A stretch of 64,000 bases of DNA from Flaccisagitta enflata (GCA_965153355.1 OZ231126.1:42532001-42596000), one strand, 5' to 3'; positions 38,506 through 52,189 are shown, counted from the first letter of the stretch. Numbers and translations are program-made. Notes: a model not told the origin generated them from the letters alone.

Positions 38506-38904
38506 AGTTGCGTACACGCGACTCTACAGCCCGCTTTGTCGGTCCGTCGGTCTGTCCGGCGGTCCGTCCGTCCGTCGGTCCGTCCATCACACTTTACTTT
38601 TTTAGGATATAACGTCAACTCTTAAGTCATTTTGAGTTATTCAAGGGCATTAATAGTTATTCCAAGTCATTCTGAGTCATTCTAAGTCATTTTAAGTCAT
38701 TCTAAGTCATTCTAAGTCATTTTAAGTCATTTTTGGTCATTAGGGTCATTAGTCATTAAGAGTCTTTTTTGGTCATTTTAAGTCACTCTAAGTCATTCTA
38801 AGTCATTCTAAGTCATTATAAGTCATTCTAAGTCTTTCTAAGTCATTCGAAGTCATTCGAAGACTGTAAGTCTCGCACGCGACTTATGGGTGTTGGCCTT
38901 GTTT
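38506..38904 (+). repeat. Pearl-like type B, right-arm-specific insertion
   Basis: AGTTGCGTACACGCGACTCT head, GTCC/GTCGG core, TAAGTCATTC minisatellite, GCACGCGACTTATGGGTGTT and GGCCTTG tail. The left arm (19010-19030) shows the target ATTTTTTCTATTTC uninterrupted, so the copy inserted at the end of a T6 run with at most a TTT duplication. Confidence 0.85.
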
Positions 38905-38942
38905 CTATTTCTAGCAAAAATTCAATCTCAAACAACTTTCAC

Positions 38943-39358
<416 letters not shown>

Positions 39359-39939
39359 ACACAAAGAAAACATTGTTCTTTTGTTTGCAAAGGAATCCAT
39401 GGAAGTGATTTCAAGATCTTCTTTTATCTCATTTGCATATTGTTGTCCGCATTTTATTAGATAAATTTTTAGTTTTTACCGGAAAAGACGTCCCAGAGAA
39501 AAAAATTAGGATACCTGGATCTAACATTATGCTACTTCCGTTTCCTGTATCACCGAGATAAAAAAATTTAGGGAACCCTTGCTATATTTTTCCTTGCATT
39601 CATGCTCAAACCGCATAATACGCCTTTGTAAAATGATTCAAAATTTCAAGCTCTTCAACCTGCGAATTCTAACGCTTCTTCGTTTTACATTGTTTCATTC
39701 TTTGAGGGGATCCGTTTTTACGAATTCCTGTAGGACTTTAATCCGTGGCTACGATCTTAGGGTTGGGGATTATGAAGTTAAAATCATTGCCACAGTCGCG
39801 TGCACGGGACTCTATAGCCCGCTGTGTGTGTCGGTTGGTCGGTCAGTCCGTGTTTGTTAGCTTTTTCAGCGTTTACAGGCGGTTTTTGCACTATACTTCT
39901 GCCAAAATGCTTGGGTCAGCCTTTTTGGGCAGCATCCCC

Positions 39940-40257
39940 AGAAGGCCGATAACAGGGGTGAAATTCCAGACCTACGTCCGTATGTCCATATGTCCATACG
40001 TCAGTTCCCCCGACACTACACAACCCCCTTTCAGGCCCCAAATAAGCTTTCTCAGGCCCTAAATTAGCCACCTCAGGTCCAAAATTAGCTCTCCCAGGCT
40101 TTTAATTAGCCTTCTTGGACCCAAAAATTGCTCTCTCAGGCCCAAACTCTGTCCTCTCAGGGCTAAAACTAGTCTTGTCATACCCAAAATCAAACTTATC
40201 CTTTGAGGGCTCATGATTGCCCTCAAATTTTCCCTCTTAGGTCTCAAATCTTCCACT
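39940..40257 (+). repeat. AGGCC-family stem-loop repeat, right-arm copy
   Basis: Mirror of 17754-18078, with the core of CTCAGGCCCAAAATTAGC-like units. Confidence 0.75.
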
Positions 40258-41091
40258 TTCATCATCTCTTTCCATTCCCATCATCATCTGATCCTTCCAC
40301 CTCCCCCTTCCTCCTTTTCTCCATCATCTACCTTCACCATCTCCTTCCATTCCCATCATTATCTCATCTTTTCAGTTTTCACTAGCCCACTAAGAAAACA
40401 CACTTTTTCATAGAAAAGTTCTCTATCAAAGAGATATGACTCAAAATCATAAAACTAGATGGTCCATGACAAAAATTTGGCCATGGGTCTTCTATAAAGT
40501 GTGCCCGCCACATACCCCATTTCCCATTATAAAAGATAGGAGGCTCTGCAGACCAAAATCCTCCTGTACATTTCCTATGGGATAGGGGGGTGGTGGCGGG
40601 CACACTTTAGAGAAGCCACAAGGTCAAATTTTTGTGTTGGACCATCTATATACATGATTTCGAGCCAGATTCCTTGGATAGAGAGCCTCGCCATGAAAAA
40701 GCGTTTTTTTATAGTGGGCTAGTTTTCACATCCCCCTTCCTCCTGCTCTCCATCTTCCACTTTCACCATCTCGTTCCATTTCCAACATCATCTGATCCTT
40801 CCACTTCCCCCTTCCTCCTTTTCTCCATCATCCTCCTTCACCATCTCCTTCCATTTACAACATCATCTGATCCTTCCACTTCCCCCTTCCTCCTTTTCTC
40901 CATCATCCACCTTCACCATCTCCTTCCATTTCCACCATCATCTGATCCTTCCACTTCCCCCTTCCTCCTTTTCTCCATCATCCACCTTCACCATCTCCTT
41001 CCATTTCCACCATCATCTGATCCTTCCACTTCCCCCTTCCTCCTTTTCTCTATCATCCGCCTTCACTATCTCCTTCCATTTCCACCATCAT
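40258..41091. repeat. 75-bp minisatellite, right-arm array
   Basis: Only about seven units, split by a MITE at 40383-40721, against some 65 units in the left arm. Reverse complement of the left-arm unit. Confidence 0.92.
40383..40721. mobile_element. hAT-type MITE, 339 bp
   Basis: Ends TAGCCCACTA and TAGTGGGCTA, with a perfect 8-bp duplication GTTTTCAC (40375-40382, 40722-40729). The left arm has the uninterrupted site (GTGAAAAC at ~14222). The interior is non-coding and partly self-complementary (GTGTGCCCGCCAC near 40498, GTGGCGGGCACAC near 40592). Confidence 0.9.
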
Positions 41092-41526
41092 CTGATCCTT
41101 GGTTCGTTGCCTTGAATCCAATTAAGAACAAGTTGCGGACGAAGGAAAGAAAAGCGATTAGAAGAAATCGTCATTAATATTTGATTAAAAAACTTTAAAA
41201 GAAAAAAGAAATTAAAAAAAAAAACAAAACAGTTTAAGTAGTTCAGACCTTGAAGGGTGATGGAAACAAGAAGTGACACACATAATGAATTGAAAAAAAA
41301 AAAAAGAATTAACTATGTCAAAAGTTGAAAGAGACATGAATTGCTTCTGAGGTGGTGTTTTTTATTCTTTTTGCCGAAGGTGGACTACACTACATTAGTA
41401 AGAATTTAACTGTCGGACGTGCCAGGCGATGTTGTTTAGAATTAAGAGTAAGAATTCGCGCTTGGATGATAGGTGCAGACAAAATGCACACACACGAATC
41501 CATTCACGCACATGCACACACGAATC

Positions 41527-42110
<584 letters not shown>

Positions 42111-42431
42111 ACACAATTCACACCCCATCCACTGCACTGGCCCCAACCAGATGCTGACTCTGTTTGTAATGAATCACGTAGTTGGAACTGATGATGGACT
42201 TCTGGTTGGCGAAAGCCGACCAGAACAAAATCATGATCTATGGAGTTTACATGGTATAGAATTTACGATCAAATGAATAAAAAAAAGATAAAGCATCGTT
42301 AGAGGAGATGGCATAAAGGAGGGGGGGGGCAAGAATGGACACAGTGACACGACATATACGCCAATAATAGACAATAATACATCCTAAAATATTAAAAAGA
42401 AATCAAAATTCGAAAGAAAACGGAAACCATG

Positions 42432-44573
42432 CTTTTTGGGTAGCGGCCCTAAAGGGTCGATGTCCTGTAGGACACAGGGGTGAATTTCCTTACCTCCATC
42501 TGTCCATCCGTCTGTCCGTCCTTGCATCCGTACATCCAACCCCCCTGAAGCTTCTCAATTCTCCAATAGCACGGGGGTTCATGGCAAAAAATGGTCAGAG
42601 CCTTTATGTTCAGGAGATCTGCGCACCATTTCATGGTATAATGCACCAAAAAAAATTTGGAGGTTGTCCGATGTCGGGAAGATGGCGCCGCCACCTCCCC
42701 CCCCACCCTGAGTAAAGTGGTGGTTGTGGTGGTACAAATCTTGTTGTTTAAGATCATTTTGCCCTTATAATTGGGCCACTTTGCCTCAGAAAAATGACAA
42801 AAAATCCAGGAGATTATAAAACTAAAGCTCAAGAGCTAACCAGTGGTGCAATCTGCATGTTTCTATCATAACCGGCCAAACCAGCCTACCACCAAACTAG
42901 CTTACCAGCCTAAAAGTGAAAAACATGCATAACTTTGGCATTTTTCAACGGATTTAGTTGAAACTTGGTATGTGGTCTCTGAATGGAAGGACTCAACATA
43001 TGTATTTGATTTGTTAAGATTTTAGCATGCTAACCAACCAAACCAGCCTACTACCCAACCAGCCTACCAGCCTTAAAGTGAAAAACCTGCATAACTTTGA
43101 CATTTTCCAACCAATTTGGATGAAACTTGGTATGTAGTCTCTAGATGCATGCTAACCGGCCTACCACCCAACCAACCTACCACCTTCAAAGTGATAATTG
43201 TGCATATCTTAAACAATATTCAATCAATTGGGCATTGTCAAACGGCGTTGTCAAATGGCGTTGTCGAACGAGTGGTTGAGGGGTAAGCTGCTTTGGTCGC
43301 ATACGTACATCATGTCATTTCATTTTGAGTCTGCATACCAAGTTTTTAGTTTTAACCAAATTGATGGAAAGTTGTTGAAGTTATGCTTACTTATCACTTT
43401 GAAGGCGGTAGGTCGGTTGGGTGGTAGGCCAGTTAGCATGCTAGAATCTTTATAAATAAAATTTATATGTTGAGTCCTTCCATCTGGAGACTACATACCA
43501 AGTTTCAACCAAATTGGTTAAAAAAAAACAAAGTTATGCAGGTTTTTTTTATTTTTAGGCTGGTAGGCTGGTTGGGTGGTAGGCCGGTTTGGTCAGTTAG
43601 CATGCTAAAATCTTAACAAATCAAATACATATGATGAGTCCTTCCATTTTGAGGCTTTATACTAAGTTTTAACCAAATCAATTGAAAAATTACAAAGTTA
43701 TGCACGTTTTTCACTTTTAGGCTGGTAGGCTGGTTGGGTGGTAGTCTGGTTTGGCCGGTTAGCATGTTAAAATCTATATGAATTGAATTCATATGTCGAG
43801 TCCTTCCATTCAGAGACTACATACCAAGTTTCAACCAAATCAATTGAAAAATGCCAAAGTTATGCATGTTTTTCACTTTTAAGCTGGTAGGCTGGTTGGG
43901 TGGTAGGCCGGTTTGGCCGGTTAGCATGCTAAAATCTTTATAAATCGAATTCATATGTGGAGTCCTTCCAGTCAGGGACCACATACTAAATTTCAACGAA
44001 AACAGTTGAAAAATGTCAAAGTTATGCACGTTTTTCACTTTTAGGCTTGTAGGCTTGTTGGGTGGTAGGCTGGTTTGGCTGGTTATGATAGTAACATGTA
44101 GATTGCACCACTGGTTAGCTCTTGAGCGCTAATTTTATAATCTCATGGATTGATTGTCATTTTTCTAAGGCAAAGTGGCCCAATTCTGAAGTCAAAATGA
44201 CCTTAAACAACAAGATTTGTTCCATCACCATCATTTTATTAAGGGGGGGGGTGGCGGCGCCATCTTCCCGACATCGGACGACCTCCAAATTTTTTTTGGT
44301 GCAATATACCATGAAATGGTGCGCACAGCTCCTGAACATAAAGGCTCTGACCATTCTTTGCCATGATCCCCCGTGCTATTCTCCAATTCCCATTGAATAA
44401 CAGGGGAAAATGACATAATGCGAACTTCCCATTAAAAAACAACAATTCACCCCTGTGTCCTACAGGACCTAGGCCTTTTGGGGCCGCTGCCCTGCTCTCA
44501 CTCCACTTCTTCAGCTGATCACTCCAAGCAGGACATCGGGTACCGCTGACCATGGGCGATCCTTGGATGACTT
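42432..44573 (+). repeat. AGGCC-family repeat, right-arm copy split by foldback element
   Basis: 42432-42566 and 44379-44573 are the two parts. Ends GGGTAGCGGCCCTAAAGGG and CCTACAGGACC...CTTGGATGACTTG. Mirror of 5409-5707 plus 355-383. Confidence 0.85.
42567..44378. mobile_element. Foldback-type element, 1.8 kb
   Basis: Ends TAGCACGGGG and CCCCGTGCTA, with an 8-bp duplication TTCTCCAA (42559-42566, 44379-44386). The left arm near 5570-5585 has the target once. Nearly the whole element is two inverted arms: ~300 bp of unique TIR, then ~160-bp tandem repeats with AAACCAGCCTACCACCCAAC in one orientation to ~43200 and the opposite from ~43230. No protein. The 8-bp duplication points to hAT or P superfamily, and the foldback shape is like FB/Galileo elements. 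Confidence 0.85.
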
Positions 44574-44862
44574 GTTTTTTTCATGTGATTGTTGGGAAAA
44601 ATGTAAGGGGGGGGGGGAAATCTGAATCGAAATTCAAAGATGGACTGTATCACAACGACAAGATAAGACAGCAAAACGTTTCAATCAGTCCTCAAGGCTG
44701 AAGCAGAATCTTGAAATGCATCAGAAATACATTCTTCCTTCATCTAGAATATCTGATAATCTGTTTGATAGTTAGCGTTTACATGATTGTTTCAAGAAAA
44801 TATCATTTTATCATAGTGTCATTCAGTAGAGACGGCATACAGCATATAGCATACACAGCATA

Positions 44863-45282
44863 CTTTTTTTCTTATATAAGAGACAGCTTTTTTGAACTCA
44901 GCCTGGGTGTTCTTAAATTTTTGTCTGTTTTCAGCCTGAATTTCTCTTAAAGTGTTCTTAATTTGTTCGATGTTCATAAATGTCTAAATTGTAAAAAAAT
45001 ACCTTCTTTAGAGACCTATATGATAATTGTTATATTTTTTTAAATATAATGCCTGATTTCATAGACAAACTAAGAAAAGTAGTTATTTTTAAAGATAAAC
45101 GACCTATATTTCTGAAAATTTTGAATTAAATTCATTTTTTAGATAAGAAACTTGAATAGAATTGTTTACGGAAAAGGCCGAAGCTGAATCTCAGCCTGGG
45201 CATTCTCTTATTTTGTTCTTAAAATTTCGGCGAATCTCAGGCTCATGTCTCTTATAAACTGGTCTCTTATAAAAAGAAAGGG
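44863..45282. mobile_element. Small TIR element flanked by TA, 420 bp
   Basis: Ends CTTTTTTTCTTATATAAGAG and, inverted, CCCTTTCTTTTTATAAGAG, flanked by TA on both sides. The left arm near 65-70 lacks it. A TA flank and CTCTTATA ends resemble a Tc1/mariner MITE. The exact right edge is uncertain because extra bases follow before homology resumes at CAATATCTTG. Confidence 0.55.
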
Positions 45283-45376
45283 TATAGCAGTATCTCCCCT
45301 CAAACAATATCTTGAACTGCCTATCGGTTGCAAATTATGTTTACCGCATCAATATTCCACGCAAGCTCTCGGAAGG

Positions 45377-45382
<6 letters not shown>

Positions 45383-45420
<38 letters not shown>
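45383..45420. repeat. (GA)n microsatellite
   Basis: About 19 GA units directly after the last base that can be paired with position 1. Confidence 0.95.
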
Positions 45421-45426
<6 letters not shown>

Positions 45427-45795
45427 CAGAGAGAGACTAAGTTTGTGTTGATCTGAAACAGTTATGCACCACGTCTAAGAGTGCACAAAGAGTGAACACC
45501 TGCGGAAGCCTAATGTAAAAAGCCATTATCCATCCATATTTAACAATCTTCTGTTTTACATTGAAATACTGATTTAATTTGTAAGTGTCGAAGTAAACCG
45601 TTTGTTTCGATAGAAAAAACAACAAAATTTGCCAACTTTGACTTGCCGTTTTAAATTCAGAGTGGTGAAGGTATCTGAGTATGCTGATTTTATATGTGAT
45701 AATTTTCTCTTCCAATTTTTCAAACAAAATCGTGCACTAAAAGAACGATAGGCAGATAGACCGTTAGACAGACAGACAAACAGGCAAACATAAAA

Positions 45796-45852
<57 letters not shown>

Positions 45853-46255
45853 AAGACTGATAGAGAGACTGACAGACCGACAGGTAAGCAGAGACATAGA
45901 AAAGGCGATGGCGCGAAGTTAACTAAGCATCGGCCGCGATTAATCCCCTTCTGATTTTCCCGTCTTCTAGATCTCGATATAATCGCGGCCTCAGAAAACG
46001 GGTAAAAAGGAGGATTTACTCTCTATTTCTCATTCGATCTACGAGCTCTCAATTTTCCTCGCTTTTCCCTTTCATCTCCTTTCCTTCTTTCCTTTTTGCC
46101 CCTTCATATTTGTTTAAATTTTTTTTCCTTCGTCTTTTTCTTTCTTCTCTTCTTTATTGCTTGAGTGGTTTCATTCAAAAATTCACTGTTCACTGGCTAC
46201 GGCTGTGGCTATTTAATTCTAAACAATTCACTCATCAAGCCCTTTGGGTCGCCGC
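45421..46255. other. Low-copy sequence without recognised gene
   Basis: Contains a CAGA tetranucleotide array (~45795-45852) and a CT-rich stretch. No supported coding region. Confidence 0.6.
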
Positions 46256-46410
46256 GCTAATACTCAACATTCAACATTCAACACTCAACTTCTAACACTC
46301 AACACTCAGCACTCTGCACTCAGCACTCAGCACTCAACAAACAGCACTAGGCACTCAGCACTCAACATACAGTACTAAGCACTCAGCACTCAGCACTCAA
46401 CATACAGTAC
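46256..46410. repeat. CACTCAG minisatellite, left part
   Basis: Units CACTCAG/CACTCAA with longer AACATACAGTACTAAG variants. The array continues at 49134-49400, and the hairpin-ended element sits inside it. Confidence 0.9.
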
Positions 46411-46496
46411 CAGTAAAGGCGGCTCTTGCCGACCGGAAAAAAATCGTAAGATTGATTTTGTTTTTTCAGTTTTTTCTCTTTTTTCATTACATTTAC

Positions 46497-46704
<208 letters not shown>

Positions 46705-47100
46705 GTCTGTATTTTTTTTCTCTCTCCCTCCCCCTCCCTCTCCCTTCCTCTCCCTCCCTTTCTCTCCCTCCCTCTCTCGTCCTCTCCCTCTCTCTCCCTC
46801 TCTCACCCTCTCTCTTCCCCTCTCTCCCTCTCCCCCTCCCCTCCTCCCTCTCCCCTCCTCTCTCCCTCCCCCTCCCTCCCTCTTTCCTTCCCCCTTTCTC
46901 CCTCTCTCTCTCCCTCTCTTTCCCTCTCTCACCCTCTTCCCCTCTCTCCCTCCCTCTCTCCCTCCCTCTCTCATTCCCTCTTTCTCTCCCTCCCTCTCTC
47001 CCTCTTTCACTCCATCCCTCCCTTCCTCCCTCTTGCCTTCCCTCCCTCCCTCCTTCCCCCTCTTCCTTTCTCTTTCCCTCCCTCTTTCTCTCCATCCTTT

Positions 47101-47540
47101 TGGGCAGCGGCTAAAGGGCCGATGTCCTGTGGGACTGAGGGTGAACCATTGTGCGTCTGTCCGTGCGATACGTACGTCCCCGGGCCCCTTTCAGGCCCCA
47201 AATTAGCCCTCTGAAGCCCAAAATCAGCCCACTCAGGCCAAAAATCAGTCCTCTGAGGCCCAAAATTAGCTCCCCCTCGGCCCCTCTCAGGCCCCAAATT
47301 AGCCCTCTCAAGCCCAAAATCAGCGCACTCAGGCCAAAAATCAGTCGTTTGAGGCCTAAAATTAGCTCTTCAAGGCCCTTATTCAGCCTTGTCAGGACAG
47401 ACATACGTAATGATTCACCCCTGTGTCCTACAGGACATCGGCCCTTTGGGGCCGCTGCCCTGCTCTCACACCACTTCTTCAGCTATCACTCCAAGCAGGG
47501 CATCGGGTACCGCTGACCATGTGCAATCCTTGGATGACTT
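47101..47540 (+). repeat. AGGCC-family stem-loop repeat
   Basis: TGGGCAGCGGCTAAAGGGCC start, GTCCTGTGGGAC, core of CTCAGGCCCCAAATTAGCC-like ~20-bp units, then CCTACAGGACATCGGCCC, the GCCCTGCT...AGCAGGGC stem-loop and CCTTGGATGACTTG end. Confidence 0.85.
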
Positions 47541-47867
47541 GTTCTCTCTTCCTCTCTCCCTCCCTCTCTTCTTCCCTTTTACTCCCCCTCTCCCTCCCTC
47601 CCTTTCCCTCCCACCCCCTCCCTTTCCCTCCCTCTTTCTCCCCCTCCCTCCCTCCCTCCCTCCCTCCCTCCCTACCTCTCTCCCTCCTTCCCCCTGTTTC
47701 CCTCTCTCTCCCTCCTACCCCCCTCTCCCTTTATCATTCCCTTTCCCTCCCCCTCTCCCCCTTTCCCCCCTTCCCTTTCCCTACCCCTATTCCTCCTTCT
47801 CCCTCTCCCTCCCTCCAAGTCTGCCTCATTCCCTCCCTCCCTCCTTCCCTCTCTTCCTCTCCTTTTT

Positions 47868-48383
47868 GGGCAGCGGCCCCAAAGGGCCGATGTCCTGTAG
47901 AACTCAGGGGGGAATTTCCATACGTCCGTCCGTCAAGTCCCCCCCCTGTTGGCTATCAAGGCCTCAAATTTGCCCTCCCGGCCCTAAATTTAGCCCTCCA
48001 GGCCTCAAATCAGCCTTCTAGGCTTCAAATCAGCCCCCCCCCGCCTCAAATCTGACCTACAGACCTCAGATCTGCCCTCCAGACCTTCAATTAGGCCTCC
48101 AAGCATCAAATCAGCCCTCTGTGGCTCAAATTTGCCCTCCAAACCTCAAATCCACTCTCAAAGCCTCAATTCTGCCCTCCAGCCTTCTGTTATGCCTTCT
48201 TTGGCCTGAATCAGTAATCTATTGCCAGAAATATGCCTCCTCAGGACGTATGGAAATTCCTCCCTGTGTTCTACAGGACATCGGCCCTTTGGGGCCGCTG
48301 CCCTGCTCTCACTCCACTTCTTCACTGGATCACTCCCAGCAGGGCATCGGGTACCGCTGACCATGTGCGATCCTTGGATGACT
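47868..48383 (+). repeat. AGGCC-family stem-loop repeat
   Basis: Complete copy: GGGCAGCGGCCCCAAAGGGC, GTCCTGTAGAAC, core of CCAGGCCTCAAATCAGCC units, TTCTACAGGACATCGGCCC, CCCTGCT stem-loop, GGTACCGCTGACCATGTGCG, CCTTGGATGACTAG. Confidence 0.88.
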
Positions 48384-48426
48384 AGTTTCCATCTCCCTCC
48401 CTCCATCTCCCTCCCTCTCTCCCTAT

Positions 48427-48733
48427 TAGGGTGGTCCCGGATTGGGTCAAATTTCATATATTGATATACTTGAGCCCTTTGCTCAAATGTCCAATAAAAG
48501 AAGGATTTCTCACAAGATGGGGTATGAAATCAAACAAGAAACCTTGTCGGCAAAACCATAGGCTTGCTATGGGGATGTTTTTATTGCCATGGGAAGCCTG
48601 TAGTTTTGCCGCCATGGTTTAATCTTCAAATTCAGACCTCTACTTGTGGGAAAACCTTGTTATCTGATACATTTATGCAAAAAACTAGAGTATATCATTT
48701 TTTGAAATTTGACCCTATTTCGTGACCACCCTA
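48427..48733. mobile_element. hAT-type MITE, 307 bp
   Basis: Ends TAGGGTGGTCCCGGATTGGG and, inverted, TAGGGTGGTCACGAAATAGG, ~30-bp TIRs including GGGTCAAATTTCA. Perfect 8-bp duplication CTCCCTAT (48419-48426, 48734-48741) in a CCCTC tract. Confidence 0.92.
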
Positions 48734-49133
48734 CTCCCTATTCCTCCCTCTCGCTCGCTCCCTCCCTCTCCTCATTCCCTCCCCCTCCCTCCTTCTCCCT
48801 CCCTCCCTCTGCCCTCTGCTGAACTGATTTTTGTTGTTACGTAGTGCCAAAAATTGAGATCAATGAAAAATATCGATCTTTGAGAAATATGCGGAAAATG
48901 TGAGAAAATAAAAAAAGATCATAGCGCCTAAAGTATTGATCCGACAGTGCCCTGCTTTTTTCCAGAAGGTGTAAAAAAGTGCCCTCTTTCACCCTGTACT
49001 AATTTCAACCCCAGCCTCAGGCGAGCCTAGTCGTGACCCAACTTGCCCAAAACGCCCCAAGCGAAAATGGAAAAAATTAATTCCTAAGCGAAACTCAAAA
49101 AATCGAAAAACGTTTTTCGATTTTTTTCCCAAC

Positions 49134-49400
49134 TAAGCACTCAGCACTGAGCACTCAGCACTCAGCACTCAGCACTCAGCACTCAGCACTCAACATACAG
49201 TACTAAGCACTCAGCACTCAGCACTCGGCATTCAGCACTCAGCACTCAACATACAGTACTAAGCACTCATCACTCAGCACTCAGCACTCAGCACTCAGGA
49301 CTCAACATACAGCACTAAACACTCAGCACTCAGCACTCAACAAACAGCACTAAGCACTCAGCACTCAGCACTCAGCACTCAGCACTCAGCACTTGAGAAT
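49134..49400. repeat. CACTCAG minisatellite, right part
   Basis: Continuation of 46256-46410, with repeated AACATACAGTACTAAG variant units. Confidence 0.9.
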
Positions 49401-49879
49401 CAGCCCTCATCTGTCAACCCCAAACTAGAGCCTTGCCAAGTTTTATGACGCTGCGTCGCGTCCAATCATCCGTCAACCGTCAACGTTCGAAAACTTTTCT
49501 TTTGTTCCTTTTTTTTTTCAAACAAAATGGTTTGTCACTTTCCGATTTTTCTTTTTTACTTCTTTTCCCAACCCCCAACCCCCACCCCCACCACCCCAAC
49601 TTCTTTCCACTTCAGTTCTCATCCGCCACGCAACTTAAACAGAGGTCCTAGTTCGTATTAAAGTTTGACAACATCAGTGATTCACTACTTGATCTAAGTG
49701 AAGGATGAAAGTTTTTGAAACTGTCAATGGTCATTGATCCCTCGTGAGTATGACGGGTCATCCATCCCATCTTTCCTATAATGTTTAGCCAAACATATCC
49801 ACTAAATCTTAGTTTTGTGTCCTTACCACGAAGGGTTTTTTTTGAAATTGTATAACTTGTTTTTGTTGTTTGTCTTTTT
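49401..49879. other. Low-copy sequence, nothing recognised
   Basis: No repeat family or coding signal apart from a C-rich stretch near 49565-49600. Confidence 0.6.
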
Positions 49880-50213
<334 letters not shown>

Positions 50214-50398
50214 TGTTCCTTTGTTTCTTCCTTCTATCTCTAATCTACGCGTTAAGGAGGTTGCGAGGGGGAGGGGGTCTACTTTTGTCTTTTGTTTTGA
50301 AGGTCATAAAAAGTGTCAGGAGGCTGCGCGACCTGCGGTGTCATAACGATCCAACGATCCAACAACGTGTCAGGACTGAAACCCAGGATTTCTTTTAT

Positions 50399-50969
50399 AG
50401 TCGCGTTCACGCGACTTTACAACCCGCTTTGTCCGCAAGTCGGTCGGTCGGTCGGTTGGTCGGTTGGTCACACTTTACTTTTTTTATCACTTTTATTTCT
50501 CTAAGTCATTTTTGTTCATTCTAAGTCATTTTAAGTCAGTTTAAGTCATTTTATGTCATTCTAAGTCATTATCGTAATTTTAGTCCTTTACATCATTTTA
50601 AGTTATTCTAAGTCATTTTAAGTCATTCTAAGTCTTTTTAAGTCATTCTCAGTCATTTCAAGTCATTCTTAGTCATTTTAAGTCAATCTAAGTCATTTTG
50701 AGTCATTCCAAGTCGTTCTAAATCATTTTAAGTAATTTTAAGTCAATATTGTCATTCTAAGTCAATTTAAGTCATTCTAAGACAATTTAAGTCTCCTAAG
50801 TCATTTCTATTCATTCTGAGTCATTCTATGTCATTTGAAATCATTTTAAGTCGTTCTTAATCATTATAAGTCATTTTAAGTCATTACTGTTAGTTTAGTC
50901 ACTATAGTCCTTCACATCTATTTAAGAAAATACTTATGTCCCGCACGTGACTTTTAGGCGTTGGCCTTT
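50399..50969 (+). repeat. Pearl-like type B, largest copy
   Basis: AGTCGCGTTCACGCGACTTT head, GTCGGTC core, CACACTTTACTTTTTTTATC, ~35 units of TAAGTCATTT, GCACGTGACTTTTAGGCGTT and GGCC tail. Confidence 0.88.
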
Positions 50970-51213
50970 TTTTGTTTTGTTTTTTTTTTGGGGGGGGGGG
51001 GGCGGGACGTTGGCAAAAGACGCAGAGAGGTTGATAAGGTAAAATGTGTTTCAAGGTACGTGTGATCACCCTAAAACAAAACTTCAATATACCCACGAGT
51101 AAACAAATAAACAAATTAAAGTAAAACTTTTAGCGCAGGAGAGGTTGTCAGTTGGCCGTTGCCAATTAAGACGTACTAAGATTACCGAAAAAAAAATATG
51201 TCAACCATGGCCG

Positions 51214-51384
51214 CGTGAGGCTGGGCTGGGGCAGTTATGTGGAAGGCCCATCAGGCACTTTCGCAGGAGTGTTGACGTGAAAAATGCTCTAGATTTTCAA
51301 ATGTGACTGATATGATGGGCGGGCCAACGGGCAGGCGGGCCAACGTATAAAAAATAGCTCATAGAGTCGTGTGACACGGGACTA
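51214..51384 (-). repeat. Pearl-like type A, degenerate
   Basis: GGGCTGGGGCAGTTATG, a GGGCGGGCCAAC core, GAGTCGTGTGACACGGGACT end. Confidence 0.55.
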
Positions 51385-51458
51385 AATAGAATTTTTTATG
51401 ACCGGCGTAGACAGGTGAAGCAAAAAAAAAAAAAAAAAAAAACAAACAAACAAAAAAG

Positions 51459-51970
51459 ACCAGGTCGCCCAAGGGCAATATGTGGTCAGCGATACCCGTT
51501 GCCCTGCTTTGCATAGTTGTAAATCGGAATGAGAGGAAGCAGGGCAGCGGCCCCGAAGGGGACAAAGTCCTGTAGAACATAGGGGGACTTTTGTTTGTCC
51601 GTCCATCCATCAGTCCCCCCCCAGGCCCTCTCAGGCCTGAAATCTGCCCTCTCAGGCCTGAAATCTGCCCTCTTAGGCTTGAAATCTGCCTTCTCAGGCC
51701 ATGAATCTGCAAGGGCACATTTAAGGCCTGAGAGGACAGGTTTCAGGCCTGAGAAAGCGGATTTCAGGCCTGAGAGGGCAGATTCAAGGCCTGGGAGGGC
51801 AGATTTTAAGCCTGAGAGGGCAGATTCCAAGCCTGAGAGGGCAGATTTCAGGCCTGAGAGGGCAGATTTCAGGCCTGAGAGGGCCTGGGGGGGACTAAAG
51901 GACGAACGGACGAACAAAAGTCCCCCTGTGTTCTACAGGACTTTGTCCCCTTCGCGGCCGCTGCCCAAAA
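51459..51970. repeat. AGGCC-family repeat with head-to-head core
   Basis: TIR-like ends GGTCAGCGATACCCGTTGCC and CCGCTGCCCAAAAAGGG with GTCCTGTAGAAC/GTTCTACAGGAC. The ~20-bp core units run as CTCAGGCCTGAAATCTGCC to ~51720 and then as the inverse, so this copy is a hairpin. Confidence 0.85.
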
Positions 51971-52189
51971 AGGGAATAGAAAAAAAATGGTTGAACATTT
52001 CGTCAATGACGCACGTGCGAGAGTCGTCAAATGGCCCCGAATCACCAACGCACCACAAGAACACAAAGAAAACAAGGCCAAAGAAGGGCCAATATACGTG
52101 TCCCCCGCTGATAATGAATGTACGAATGAACATTTCTATAAACAAACGCTTTTTATGATGGAACATTTTAAATGAACACTTAGAAAAAA

